Shown here: positions 1 through 8,247 of the stretch, in pieces | Layout: each line of letters opens with the position of its first letter | Numbering within the stretch: the first letter of the stretch is position 1 | Assembly (NCBI RefSeq): GCF_009696045.1 | Contig: NZ_VUMT01000006.1 | Span: 62,001-126,000, forward strand | Reading direction: 5' to 3' | Source of the DNA: Velocimicrobium porci | GTDB lineage: Bacteria > Bacillota > Clostridia > Lachnospirales > Lachnospiraceae | DNA length: 64,000 nucleotides | Notes under the pieces: model-generated | What the model was told of the DNA's origin: nothing | Seen by the model: the letters and a program-made list of their open reading frames with translations, nothing else | Databases searched by the model: none | Made by a program: the position numbers and the translations under genes

Positions 1-1056
1 TGTAATAAATTCAGTGATAATCGCCTGGTCAATGCGAGAAACGGTACAAGAATAAAATCCGACTTTTTCTCTATATCGTTGTAATAATTTTTGGGGAAGG
101 ACAATATACCCGACACGAATTGCAGGTGCAATTGCCTTGGAAAAAGTTCCAATATAGATTACTTTTTCTTTTAAATCAATGCCCTGTAAAGAAGGAATTG
201 GCTTTCCTTTATAACGAAATTCACTATCATGATCATCTTCAATAATGTAGTGGTCTTGATTGGAATATGCCCATTCTAATAACTCCATCCGACGTTTGAT
301 TGGCATTATAATCCCAAGTGGGTATTGGTGAGATGGTGTGACATAAGAAATATTACAATTAGTTGTATTTAATTCACTTACTTTCATACCTGATTCATCC
401 AATGGGATTGGCGTAATCGTATAGCCGGATTCTTGAAAAATCTGATAGGCTCGTTTATAAGTAGGATTTTCCATTGCGATATTTTGATTGGGACCAAGAA
501 TAGAGGAGAGGAGTTTAAGAAGATAATCAACTCCGGCTCCTACAATGATTTGTTCTTTCGAGCAATGTACTGCACGGGACTGATGTAAATATGAGGCGAT
601 TGCATCTCGAAGAGCGTCGTCGCCTTGATTTTCCCCTAACAAAAATAAGTCCGTATCTTCTTTGAAACAGTTTTTTGAAAGCTGGCGCCATGTGTGGTAT
701 GGAAAATGGGCAAGGTCAACTGCAAATGGAGAAAAGTCATATTGATACATGGAAGAATCCAACATTGGTTTTGCATTTTTTTGATTATTTGCAGAACAAA
801 TTTGTGTTAAACATTTAATTTCATTTACAAAATATCCTCGTTTTGGAAAAGATTCGATATATCCTTCGGAAAGTAATTGACCATAAGCCATATCGACAGT
901 ATTTCTACTGACAGAAAGATGAGAAGCTAAGTTTCTTGTAGAAGGAAGTTTCGTTCCACAGCTAAGGCGACCGGTTTGAATTTCCTGTTTTAAATAATGG
1001 TATATTTGTTCATATAATGAGACAGGTGAATTGGAATCTAATAGTATTGTAAACAT
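1..1056 (-). CDS. MocR/PdxR-type GntR regulator with aminotransferase-like domain (C-terminus cut off)
   Basis: I read this gene directly on the minus strand. It starts at ATG 1056-1054 behind a GGAGGT ribosome binding site and runs off the left edge of the window, so the C-terminus is missing. The first ~70 residues form a GntR winged helix (YEQIYHYLKQEIQ, then LPSTRNLASHLSVSRNTVD). The rest resembles a fold-type I aminotransferase, with an acidic IIEDDHDSEF stretch and the PLP-lysine motif FSKAIAPAIRVGY. MocR proteins are transcription factors that usually sense PLP, GABA or a related amine. The target is not visible: the downstream neighbour on the other strand is a phosphate transporter, which is not a usual MocR target. 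The family is clear; the ligand is unknown. Confidence 0.9.
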   Translation of the reverse strand, partial: MFTILLDSNSPVSLYEQIYHYLKQEIQTGRLSCGTKLPSTRNLASHLSVSRNTVDMAYGQLLSEGYIESFPKRGYFVNEIKCLTQICSANNQKNAKPMLDSSMYQYDFSPFAVDLAHFPYHTWRQLSKNCFKEDTDLFLLGENQGDDALRDAIASYLHQSRAVHCSKEQIIVGAGVDYLLKLLSSILGPNQNIAMENPTYKRAYQIFQESGYTITPIPLDESGMKVSELNTTNCNISYVTPSHQYPLGIIMPIKRRMELLEWAYSNQDHYIIEDDHDSEFRYKGKPIPSLQGIDLKEKVIYIGTFSKAIAPAIRVGYIVLPQKLLQRYREKVGFYSCTVSRIDQAIITEFIT

Positions 1057-1197
1057 AATAACCTCCTGGTATGGTTTTGAAGTATCAAAATAAAGAATAC
1101 GAAAAGACCAGTTTGATTTAGAATATCAAAAATTTGAAAAAAACGCAAGGAACTTTTACTAAAAGTGTAAAAAAAGTCGAATTATAGAAAAAAAGGC

Positions 1198-1226
1198 TTG
1201 TATCTTTTTATAAGATATATTAAAGT
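1198..1226 (+). promoter_or_regulatory. Candidate sigma-A promoter for the Na/Pi symporter
   Basis: TTGTAT at 1198-1203 and TAAAGT at 1221-1226 are separated by 17 bases, a permissive but plausible promoter about 90 bases before the start codon. The leader it would make carries two short hairpins (1238-1256 and 1278-1301). Confidence 0.4.
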
Positions 1227-1277
1227 AGTAAATGGTGAATTTTCTTAACGAAAATTTTACTTTTATTTTACACAAAG

Positions 1278-1301
1278 TTGACTCTTTTATTTCAGAGTCA
1301 A
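1278..1301 (+). promoter_or_regulatory. Inverted repeat TTGACTC-N10-GAGTCAA just before the ribosome binding site
   Basis: A perfect 7-bp inverted repeat with a 10-base AT-rich spacer ends five bases before the AGGAGA ribosome binding site of the phosphate symporter. It could be a protein operator or an RNA hairpin affecting translation. There is no T-run, so it is not a terminator. Confidence 0.4.
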
Positions 1302-1317
1302 TAGTTAGGAGATTGTT

Positions 1318-3015
1318 ATGGGAATGAACGTTATTCTAGGATTAGTCAGCGGATTAGGGCTATTTTTGTACGGAATGAAATTGATGGGAGATGGTCTTCA
1401 GAAGGTTGCTGGTGCAAAACTTAGAACTATTTTAGAGACCTTAACAAAAAATCGCTTTATCGGTATGTTGGTAGGACTTCTTTTTACTGCTGTTATTCAG
1501 TCATCAAGTGCAGCAACTGTATTAGTTGTCAGCTTCGTCGATGCGGGCCTAATGCGCCTTGGAGAAGCAGCTGGTGTAATTATGGGAGCCAATATTGGTA
1601 CGACAATGACTGGTCAGTTGATTGCATTCAATTTGACAGCGATTGCGCCGTTATTTTTAATGACAGGTGTCATTATGGTTATGTTTGTTAAAAAACCATT
1701 TGTTAAAAAACTCGGAGAAGTTATTTTAGGATTTGGTATGTTGTTTGTTGGTATGAGTACAATGTCTTCCTCTTTATCCGAGGTTAAAAACTCTGCATTT
1801 GTTGTTGGTACGATGAGTTCATTGACAAGCCCTGTATTAGCTCTTTTAGTTGGAATGCTTGTGACGGCAGTGCTTCAAAGCTCCTCAGCAACAGTCGGAA
1901 TTATTATTTTGTTAGCTTCTCAGGGGTTATTAGAATTACCAATTTGCTTTTATTTGATTTTAGGATGTAATATTGGTGCCTGTGTTTCTGCCGGACTTGC
2001 CAGTCTTAGCGGAAAGAAGATGGCAAAGAGAGCGGCATTGATTCATTTGTTATTTAATATTATCGGAACGTTTCTTTTTGTAATTATTTTGGCATTTGCA
2101 AAAGACGGTGTTTACCATTTGATTCATAGTCTTACAGCTGGAATTGCTGATCCTGGCACACGTATTGCAAGAGATGTTGCAAATACCCATACTTTATTTA
2201 AAGTTGCACAGGTAATTATGCTTTTACCATTTTCTGATTGGATTATTAAGCTTACTTACTTCTTTGTTCCCGGTCATGACGAGCAGCCGGCAACCCGTCA
2301 TTTGGAATATATAGGAGAGCATCTTGTGTATTCGCCAACAGCCGCGATTCCACAGGCAATATGTGAGTTACAGCGTATGGGGAGAATTGCAATTGGAAAT
2401 TTAAAAGATTCTGTAGAAGCGTTATTGACGAAAAATGAAGAAATATTAGAAAAAGTTTATGAAACAGAGGGAACGATTGATTACATGAATACAGAGATTG
2501 TAAATTATTTGCTAAAAGTAAATCAACTGTCGCTTCCGGTAGCCGATCGAAAGTTAATGGGAAGCTTATTTCATGTTGTCAGTGATATAGAACGAATTGG
2601 TGACCATGCACAAAATATTGCAGATTATACAAGAACGATGATTGGAGAGAAACTTCATTTTACAGAAGATGCAAAAGAAGAATTTATAAGAATGTTTCGT
2701 GTAACAGTCCGGTTATTAGATGATTCTATGGAAATGTTCTCAAAACGAAATGAAGAGTATTTGCAGGAAATTTTGTCTTTAGAAGAAGAAGTAGATGAAT
2801 TAGAGCATAAGCTTCAAAGGCATCATGTTCGAAGAATGACAGAAGGAGTCTGTAACCCTTATGCAGGTACGATTTTCTCCGATTTATGTTCTAATTTAGA
2901 GCGTGTGGCAGATCATGGTACTAATATCGCTTTTTCAATTTTAGAAACCGATCCGGAGGAAGAAAGAAAAAGTGAGGAAGAAATGCATATTATTGAAACG
3001 ATTGCAAAGGAATAG
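1318..3015 (+). CDS. Na+/phosphate symporter, NptA/YjbB type with PhoU-like C-terminal domain
   Basis: The 565-residue product is a predicted sodium-coupled inorganic phosphate transporter of the Na_Pi_cotrans family. The hydrophobic N-terminal ~310 residues hold the two inverted-repeat signature loops with QSSSA at about residues 61-65 and 187-191. These loops line the substrate site in this family. Residues ~340-560 form a helical PhoU-like cytoplasmic domain with two repeats (ERIGDHAQNIADYT and ERVADHGTNIAFSI). The start is fixed by AGGAGA seven bases upstream. The gene stands alone between a candidate promoter and a strong hairpin terminator. PhoU domains in this family probably tune transport to phosphate status. 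Direction (uptake or efflux) cannot be told from sequence. Confidence 0.9.
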   Translation: MGMNVILGLVSGLGLFLYGMKLMGDGLQKVAGAKLRTILETLTKNRFIGMLVGLLFTAVIQSSSAATVLVVSFVDAGLMRLGEAAGVIMGANIGTTMTGQLIAFNLTAIAPLFLMTGVIMVMFVKKPFVKKLGEVILGFGMLFVGMSTMSSSLSEVKNSAFVVGTMSSLTSPVLALLVGMLVTAVLQSSSATVGIIILLASQGLLELPICFYLILGCNIGACVSAGLASLSGKKMAKRAALIHLLFNIIGTFLFVIILAFAKDGVYHLIHSLTAGIADPGTRIARDVANTHTLFKVAQVIMLLPFSDWIIKLTYFFVPGHDEQPATRHLEYIGEHLVYSPTAAIPQAICELQRMGRIAIGNLKDSVEALLTKNEEILEKVYETEGTIDYMNTEIVNYLLKVNQLSLPVADRKLMGSLFHVVSDIERIGDHAQNIADYTRTMIGEKLHFTEDAKEEFIRMFRVTVRLLDDSMEMFSKRNEEYLQEILSLEEEVDELEHKLQRHHVRRMTEGVCNPYAGTIFSDLCSNLERVADHGTNIAFSILETDPEEERKSEEEMHIIETIAKE

Positions 3016-3023
3016 ATAAAAAG

Positions 3024-3058
3024 AAAGCGTTGTTATAAAATATAACAACGCTTTTTGT
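3024..3058. terminator. Bidirectional rho-independent terminator
   Basis: A perfect 14-bp stem (3024-3037 with 3041-3054) has a 3-base loop and T-rich tails on both strands. It serves the symporter on the plus strand and the converging rpsO on the minus strand. Confidence 0.9.
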
Positions 3059-3093
3059 TTGTGTGTTTGATGTTTGGAATTGTGTTGAAATTA

Positions 3094-3360
3094 TTATTTT
3101 CTTAATCCTAATCTTTCGATTAAGTTACGGTAACCTTCAAGGTCAGTTTTCTTTAAATAACCAAGTAAATTTCTTCTTTGACCAACCATTTTAAGAAGAC
3201 CTCTTCTGGAGTGGTGGTCTTTTTTGTTTACTTTTAAGTGCTCTGTTAATTCATTAATTCTAGCTGTTAAAAGAGCTACCTGAACTTCTGGTGAACCTGT
3301 ATCGTTTGCAGTTCTACCGTATTCTTTAATAATTTCTTGTTTCTTTTCTTTACTAATCAT
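3094..3360 (-). CDS. rpsO: 30S ribosomal protein S15
   Basis: The 88-residue product is full-length S15, the primary binder of the central domain of 16S rRNA. The family signature is present: [14 protein letters not shown] near residue 22, then [24 protein letters not shown] at ~45-69. The start follows AGGAGG at normal spacing. In many bacteria rpsO is directly upstream of pnp on the same strand. Here the two are divergent and share a 368-base intergenic region that holds separate promoters and structured leaders for each. Confidence 0.98.
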   Translation of the reverse strand: MISKEKKQEIIKEYGRTANDTGSPEVQVALLTARINELTEHLKVNKKDHHSRRGLLKMVGQRRNLLGYLKKTDLEGYRNLIERLGLRK

Positions 3361-3393
3361 TTGGTAAATCCTCCTATTTTTTTAAACACCATA

Positions 3394-3431
3394 TGCTAAG
3401 CGGAAGGTCGGAGTCGTCCAACTGCTGAGCA
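3394..3431 (-). promoter_or_regulatory. Candidate S15 autoregulatory leader hairpin
   Basis: The rpsO mRNA leader can fold into a two-part hairpin. The outer stem pairs TGCTcAGC with GCTtAGCA, and the inner stem pairs GGaCG with CGaCC around the loop ACTC. It lies ~35 bases before the start codon and downstream of the promoter at 3456-3484. S15 represses its own translation by binding leader RNA in several phyla, with different folds in each. Position and structure fit such a role, but I cannot match it to a described fold. Confidence 0.45.
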
Positions 3432-3455
3432 TTGGCTAATTTTATTAACTAAAAT

Positions 3456-3484
3456 ATCATAGCATATTTTTGAAACTTTTGCAA
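3456..3484 (-). promoter_or_regulatory. Sigma-A promoter of rpsO
   Basis: Read on the minus strand: TTGCAA (3484-3479), a 17-base spacer, then TATGAT (3461-3456). This is near consensus and sits ~100 bases before the rpsO start codon. Confidence 0.75.
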
Positions 3485-3577
3485 ATGATTTTTTTACAAT
3501 TTTTTTGTGATTTTTTAGAAACAAAAGATTTATCGCACGTATGTCTATAAAAAATAGTAGAAATGTAAATATAAAAG

Positions 3578-3586
3578 TGTTATAAT
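3578..3586 (+). promoter_or_regulatory. Extended -10 promoter of pnp
   Basis: TGTTATAAT at 3578-3586 is a perfect extended -10 element. No good -35 lies 17 bases upstream, as is common for extended -10 promoters. Transcription would start near 3593, just before the structured leader. Confidence 0.65.
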
Positions 3587-3600
3587 GAAGAAGTTAATGC

Positions 3601-3688
3601 GGTGGAGATGTTACCCGAGACTTCTGAAGAGGTCATTTTTACGACATTTTTATAAAATGATTTGTTCAGTTGTTTCGGCATCTCTCCC
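3601..3688 (+). promoter_or_regulatory. Multibranched structured 5' leader of pnp
   Basis: The leader can fold into a closed multibranch structure. An outer stem pairs 3604-3610 with 3679-3685 (GGAGATG/CATCTCT). After a TTAC bulge it continues with 3615-3621 pairing to 3672-3678 (CCGAGAC/GTTTCGG). Inside are a hairpin 3619-3634 (GACTTC-TGAA-GAGGTC), which competes with the last three pairs of the outer helix, and a hairpin 3645-3659 (CATTTT-TAT-AAAATG). In E. coli the pnp leader is cut by RNase III and then bound by PNPase for autoregulation. A similar role is inferred here only from position and structure. Confidence 0.55.
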
Positions 3689-3728
3689 ATAAAATAATTT
3701 TAAATTACATTTATAAGGAGAATAGCAT

Positions 3729-5825
3729 ATGTATAAAAGTTTTACAATGGAACTTGCAGGCAGAACACTTACAGTGGATGTGGGAAGAGTTGCGGCCCAG
3801 GCAAATGGTGCGGCATTTATGCACTATGGTGATACGACAGTATTATCCACAGCAACGGCTTCGGACAAGCCAAGAGAGGGAATTGATTTTTTCCCATTAA
3901 GTGTAGAATATGAAGAAAAGTTATATGCAGTTGGAAAAATTCCGGGTGGTTTCAATCGTAGAGAGGGAAAGGCATCTGAAAATGCAATTTTAACTTCTCG
4001 TGTTATTGACCGTCCTATGCGTCCATTATTTCCAAAAGACTATAGAAATGATGTAACTTTAAATAATATGGTAATGAGTGTAGATCCGGAATGTAGTCCT
4101 GAGTTAACTGCAATGCTTGGCTCTGCAATTGCGACTGCAATTTCTGATATTCCATTTGATGGACCTTGTGCAACTACCCAAGTTGGTTTAATTAATGGAG
4201 AATTTGTAATTAATCCGAATGCTGCACAAAATCAGATATCTGATTTAAAGTTGACGGTTGCTTCTACAAGAGAAAAGGTTATTATGATTGAAGCCGGTGC
4301 AAATGAAGTACCAGAAGACAAGATGGTTGAAGCAATCTATAAAGCTCATGAAGTAAATCAGGAAGTTATCGCTTTTATTGACAAAATCGTTGCAGAAGTA
4401 GGAAAAGAAAAACATACTTATGAAAGTTGTGCGGTTCCTGAGGAATTATTAGCTGCAATGAAAGAAATTGTAACTCCAGATCAGATGGAGGCGGCAGTAT
4501 TTACAGATGAAAAACAGCAGAGAGAAGAAAATATTCGTCAGATTAAAGAAAAATTAGAAGAAGAATTTGCAGAAAATGAAGAATGGATTGGATTAATTGA
4601 CGAAGCAGTATACCAATATCAAAAGAAAACAGTTCGTAAGATGATTTTAAAAGATCATAAACGTCCGGATGGTCGTGCGATTACACAGATTCGTCCATTA
4701 GCTGCAGAGATTGATATTATTCCTAGAGTTCATGGCTCTGCTATGTTTACAAGAGGACAGACTCAGATTTGTACAGTAACAACATTGGCTCCATTATCTG
4801 ATGCACAGAGATTAGATGGTTTAGATGAAAATGAAACATCAAAGCGTTATATGCATCATTATAATTTCCCATCCTACTCAGTAGGTGAAACAAAGCCTTC
4901 CAGAGGACCGGGACGCCGTGAAATTGGACATGGAGCATTGGCAGAGCGTGCGTTGGTACCGGTACTTCCAAGTGAAGAAGAATTTCCATATGCAATTCGT
5001 ACGGTATCTGAAACATTCGAATCCAATGGTTCTACTTCTCAAGCTTCCATTTGTGCATCTACGATGTCATTAATGGCAGCAGGTGTACCAATTAAGAAGC
5101 AGGTAGCAGGTATTTCCTGTGGTTTGGTAACCGGAGATAGTGATGATGATTATATCGTACTGACCGACATTCAGGGATTAGAAGATTTCTTTGGAGATAT
5201 GGATTTTAAAGTTGCAGGTACACATGATGGAATTACTGCAATTCAGATGGATATTAAAATTCATGGTTTAACAAGAGAAATCGTGGAAGAGGCAATTAGA
5301 AGAACAAAAGAAGCAAGAGAGTATATTTTAAATGATATTATGACTCCTGCAATTGCAGAGCCTAGAAAAGAAGTAGGCGTTTATGCTCCAAAGATTGCAC
5401 AAATCCAGATTGACCCTTCAAAGATTGGAGATGTTGTTGGTCAGAGAGGTAAAACAATCAATGCGATTATTGAGCAGACGGGCGTTAAAATTGATATTTC
5501 CGAAGAAGGATCTGTATCGGTATGTGGAACAGAACGTGAGATGATTGACGAAGCTGTTCGTTTAATAAAGATTATCACAACAGACTTTGAAGAAGGACAG
5601 ATTTTTGAAGGTAAGGTTGTGAGCATAAAAGAATTTGGTGCATTTGTTGAATTTGCTCCTGGAAAAGAAGGTATGGTTCATATCTCTAAGATTTCAAATG
5701 AGCGGATTAACCATGTCGAAGATGTACTTACACTTGGAGATAAAGTAAAGGTCGTATGCCTTGGAAAAGATAAAATGGGAAGAATCAGTTTCTCTATGAA
5801 AGATGTGAAAGAGCAGACAAAATAG
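3729..5825 (+). CDS. pnp: Polyribonucleotide nucleotidyltransferase (PNPase)
   Basis: The 698-residue product is the phosphorolytic 3'-5' exoribonuclease of mRNA decay. Domains in order are a first RNase PH domain (~12-145), a helical linker, a second RNase PH domain (~325-460, with FNFPSYSVGE-type active-site context and the conserved GDMDFKVAGT), a KH domain (~555-615, with IGDVVGQRGKTINAI) and an S1 domain (~620-690, with GKVVSIKEFGAFVEF). Length and order match the family. The start at 3729 follows AAGGAGA and leaves the usual N-terminus. A strong terminator closes the transcript. The long structured leader suggests post-transcriptional control. Confidence 0.98.
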   Translation: MYKSFTMELAGRTLTVDVGRVAAQANGAAFMHYGDTTVLSTATASDKPREGIDFFPLSVEYEEKLYAVGKIPGGFNRREGKASENAILTSRVIDRPMRPLFPKDYRNDVTLNNMVMSVDPECSPELTAMLGSAIATAISDIPFDGPCATTQVGLINGEFVINPNAAQNQISDLKLTVASTREKVIMIEAGANEVPEDKMVEAIYKAHEVNQEVIAFIDKIVAEVGKEKHTYESCAVPEELLAAMKEIVTPDQMEAAVFTDEKQQREENIRQIKEKLEEEFAENEEWIGLIDEAVYQYQKKTVRKMILKDHKRPDGRAITQIRPLAAEIDIIPRVHGSAMFTRGQTQICTVTTLAPLSDAQRLDGLDENETSKRYMHHYNFPSYSVGETKPSRGPGRREIGHGALAERALVPVLPSEEEFPYAIRTVSETFESNGSTSQASICASTMSLMAAGVPIKKQVAGISCGLVTGDSDDDYIVLTDIQGLEDFFGDMDFKVAGTHDGITAIQMDIKIHGLTREIVEEAIRRTKEAREYILNDIMTPAIAEPRKEVGVYAPKIAQIQIDPSKIGDVVGQRGKTINAIIEQTGVKIDISEEGSVSVCGTEREMIDEAVRLIKIITTDFEEGQIFEGKVVSIKEFGAFVEFAPGKEGMVHISKISNERINHVEDVLTLGDKVKVVCLGKDKMGRISFSMKDVKEQTK

Positions 5826-5847
5826 AGAATCTGGTAAAGAGTAATTG

Positions 5848-5894
5848 AAAGCTGAAAAATGATAAATTGTTTTGTGTCATTTTTCAGCTTTTTT
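5848..5894 (+). terminator. Rho-independent terminator after pnp
   Basis: A 15-bp stem (5848-5862 with 5877-5891) is followed by a T-run. It ends the pnp transcript before the NSS transporter. Starts proposed within this stem for the next gene would lie in the terminator and are not credible. Confidence 0.85.
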
Positions 5895-5925
5895 AATAAG
5901 AGGTTGTGCTAGAGAGGAGAGTCAA

Positions 5926-7293
5926 ATGGAACGGGAAACATTTAAATCAAGACTGGGCTTTTTACTTTTATCCGCAGGTTGTGCAATAGGAATTGGAAAT
6001 GTATGGAGATTCCCTTATGTTGTAGGAGAATATGGTGGCGGTGCTTTTGTTCTGTTTTATATTTTTTTCTTAATCATTGTAGGTGTTCCGGTTTTGTCGA
6101 TGGAATTCGCAATTGGTCGTGCAAGTAAAAAAAGTACAGTAAAAGCATATTATGTCCTAGAAAAGCCGGGTCAAAAATGGCATATTCATGGTTACATAGC
6201 AATGATAGGAAACTATGTTTTAATGATGTTTTATACAACAGTATCCGGCTGGATGCTTCACTATTTTTATAGTTTTATGACTGGAAAGATGGAAGGACTT
6301 TCAACGACCGAAGTGACAGGGGCATTTAATGATATGTTATCAAAACCAAAAACTATGACGTTTTGGATGCTTCTTGTAGTTATTATCGGTTTTACTATAT
6401 GTTCTTTCGGACTTCAAAAAGGTGTCGAACGCGTTACAAAAGGAATGATGATTGCACTATTAGGTATTATGATTGTATTGGCAGTTCATAGTTTTTCTTT
6501 AAACGGTGGCTTAGAAGGACTTAAATTTTATCTGTATCCTGACTTTGAACGTATGAAACAGGTAGGGATTGGAAGAACAATTGTAGCTGCTATGAATCAG
6601 GCATTTTTTACACTTAGTCTTGGTATTGGAGCTATGGCGATATTTGGAAGCTATTTGGATAAGTCCAGAAGCTTATTAGGTGAATCATTTCATATTGCAT
6701 GTTTAGATACATTTGTTGCTTTTGTATCCGGATTAATTATATTTCCAGCGTGCTTCGCTTATGGTGTTAATCCGGATAGCGGACCAAGTTTAATCTTTAT
6801 TACACTTCCAAATGTGTTTAATGCAATGGCCGGAGGAAAAATCTGGGGAAGTTTATTTTTCTTATTTATGTCATTTGCTGCGTTTTCAACAATTATTGCG
6901 GTTTTTGAAAATATTTTAGCCTGCTTTATGGATATTTGGCCAATGAACCGAAAAAAAGCGGCGGTTATCAATTTGTTTTTTGTTGGGATTGCATCAATGC
7001 CATGTATATTAGGATATAATTTGTGGAGTGGATTTACACCGCTTGGAGCAAATACAGCAGTGCTCGATTTAGAAGATTTTATTGTAAGTAATTTATTACT
7101 TCCAATGGGTTCTGTTATCTATCTATTATTTTGTGTGTCTAAAGTTGGATGGGGATTTTCAAACTATCAGAAAGAGGCGAATGAAGGAAAAGGAATCACA
7201 GTTCCAAATTGGATAAGAGGATATGTTACTTATATTTTGCCATTTATAATTTTATTTTTATTTATACAGGGACTTTTGGGAGTTTTTCACTAA
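5926..7293 (+). CDS. Sodium-dependent transporter of the neurotransmitter:sodium symporter (NSS/SNF) family
   Basis: The 455-residue polytopic membrane protein belongs to the LeuT/MhsT family, which imports amino acids with sodium. The TM1 unwound motif GNVWRFPY is at residues 24-31, with GGGAF just after it, and 11-12 hydrophobic segments follow. I chose ATG 5926 because AGAGGAGAG lies at the right distance and the protein then begins as in other family members. A longer frame from a TTG at 5872 would start inside the pnp terminator. The gene appears monocistronic, between two hairpins. The substrate is not determinable from sequence, though an amino acid is most likely. Confidence 0.92.
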   Translation: MERETFKSRLGFLLLSAGCAIGIGNVWRFPYVVGEYGGGAFVLFYIFFLIIVGVPVLSMEFAIGRASKKSTVKAYYVLEKPGQKWHIHGYIAMIGNYVLMMFYTTVSGWMLHYFYSFMTGKMEGLSTTEVTGAFNDMLSKPKTMTFWMLLVVIIGFTICSFGLQKGVERVTKGMMIALLGIMIVLAVHSFSLNGGLEGLKFYLYPDFERMKQVGIGRTIVAAMNQAFFTLSLGIGAMAIFGSYLDKSRSLLGESFHIACLDTFVAFVSGLIIFPACFAYGVNPDSGPSLIFITLPNVFNAMAGGKIWGSLFFLFMSFAAFSTIIAVFENILACFMDIWPMNRKKAAVINLFFVGIASMPCILGYNLWSGFTPLGANTAVLDLEDFIVSNLLLPMGSVIYLLFCVSKVGWGFSNYQKEANEGKGITVPNWIRGYVTYILPFIILFLFIQGLLGVFH

Positions 7294-7328
7294 AATTTTG
7301 AAAAACAGAATAGAAATCAGCCAGAACG

Positions 7329-7364
7329 CACATCCTTTTTTCATAGAAGAAAGGATGTGTTTTT
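7329..7364 (+). terminator. Terminator-like hairpin that also covers the tepA ribosome binding site
   Basis: A 10-bp stem (CACATCCTTT 7329-7338 with AAAGGATGTG 7350-7359) is followed by TTTTT, which runs into the ATG at 7365. It looks like a terminator for the NSS gene. Its 3' arm holds AAAGGA, the only Shine-Dalgarno candidate for the next gene, so folding would also block translation. Confidence 0.6.
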
Positions 7365-8081
7365 ATGAACGAAGAAAATATCAATAAAATTAATGTAAAA
7401 CAAGAAAAAGAAGTGTTAGAAAAAGAAAAACTTCAAGATGAAAAGGTATCAGAATATGGTGAAGCGATTTTAGGAGGGACAGGTGAAAAAAAAATACATT
7501 TATTATCTGTGATTGGAGAAATTGAAGGGCATGAGTGTCTTTCGGATAAGACAAAGACTACGAAATATGAGCATGTGTTGCCGAAATTGGCGGCAATTGA
7601 ATATGATAAGGAAATGGAAGGAATTCTTGTTATTATCAATACCGTAGGCGGTGATGTAGAGGCCGGACTTGCGATTGCTGAAATGATAGCCTCTTTGAGC
7701 AAACCGACGGTATCTCTTGTACTTGGTGGGAGCCATTCCATCGGAGTACCAATTGCAACTTCGACAGACTATTCTTTCATTGTACCGACAGGAACAATGG
7801 TAATTCACCCGGTTCGAATGAGTGGTACGGTAATAGGAGCACCACAGACTTATGATTATTTTAGACAGATGCAGGATAGAATTATTGGCTTTATTGCAAA
7901 TCACTGTAAAGCGACAAAAGAGCGTTTAGAAGAGTTAATGTTAAATACGGGAATGTTGACGAAGGATTTAGGAACGATTCTTGTAGGGGAGCAAACAATA
8001 AAAGAGGGAATTATTGATGAGGTTGGAGGCATCAAAGAAGCAATGAACAAACTATATCAGATGATTGATGAGAAAAAATAA
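7365..8081 (+). CDS. tepA: ClpP-like serine peptidase, TepA/SDH family
   Basis: The 238-residue protein has the crotonase/ClpP fold of the translocation-enhancing (TepA) group. These are cytoplasmic ClpP relatives that in Bacillus help degrade signal peptides during spore formation and secretion. The nucleophile motif GGSHSIG puts the catalytic serine at residue 125, and the following IHPV supplies His148. The INTVGGDVEAG oxyanion region is at ~91-101. The N-terminal ~35 residues are charged and low-complexity. In B. subtilis tepA is adjacent to spoIIIE; here the FtsK/SpoIIIE gene is 1.6 kb downstream, which supports the assignment. The Shine-Dalgarno is inside a hairpin. Confidence 0.85.
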   Translation: MNEENINKINVKQEKEVLEKEKLQDEKVSEYGEAILGGTGEKKIHLLSVIGEIEGHECLSDKTKTTKYEHVLPKLAAIEYDKEMEGILVIINTVGGDVEAGLAIAEMIASLSKPTVSLVLGGSHSIGVPIATSTDYSFIVPTGTMVIHPVRMSGTVIGAPQTYDYFRQMQDRIIGFIANHCKATKERLEELMLNTGMLTKDLGTILVGEQTIKEGIIDEVGGIKEAMNKLYQMIDEKK

Positions 8082-8106
8082 GAAGTGATGTATTAAAGGA
8101 ATGGAA

Positions 8107-8158
8107 AACGCAAGTGTGAAATCCTACACAACATGGAATGAGATTTCATTCTTGCGTT
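8107..8158 (+). other. Long imperfect hairpin of unknown role
   Basis: AACGCAAG (8107-8114) pairs with CTTGCGTT (8151-8158), then TGAAATC (8117-8123) pairs with GATTTCA (8142-8148), leaving an 18-base loop. It follows the tepA stop codon by 25 bases. No T-run follows, so it is not a standard terminator. It may stabilise the 3' end of the mRNA or be part of the leader of the next gene. Confidence 0.5.
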
Positions 8159-8247
8159 ATAGTATTCATGATATTTTACATAGAAGAATCCGTAAAGAAG
8201 TGGTATGATAGGAGGAGAGGAAAACAAAGAAAAAGGAAGGAAAGATT

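Noticed and set aside
3670-3900. Overlapping plus-strand frame across the pnp start
   Set aside because: It overlaps the pnp coding start in another frame, has no family resemblance and no ribosome binding site; it is a shadow frame.
5872-5925. Longer N-terminus for the NSS transporter from a TTG
   Set aside because: It would begin inside the pnp terminator stem; the ATG at 5926 has a good ribosome binding site and the family N-terminus.
8082-8247. Cobalamin-type riboswitch before the siroheme gene
   Set aside because: The conserved boxes and junction of that class are not present; only a simple hairpin is seen.
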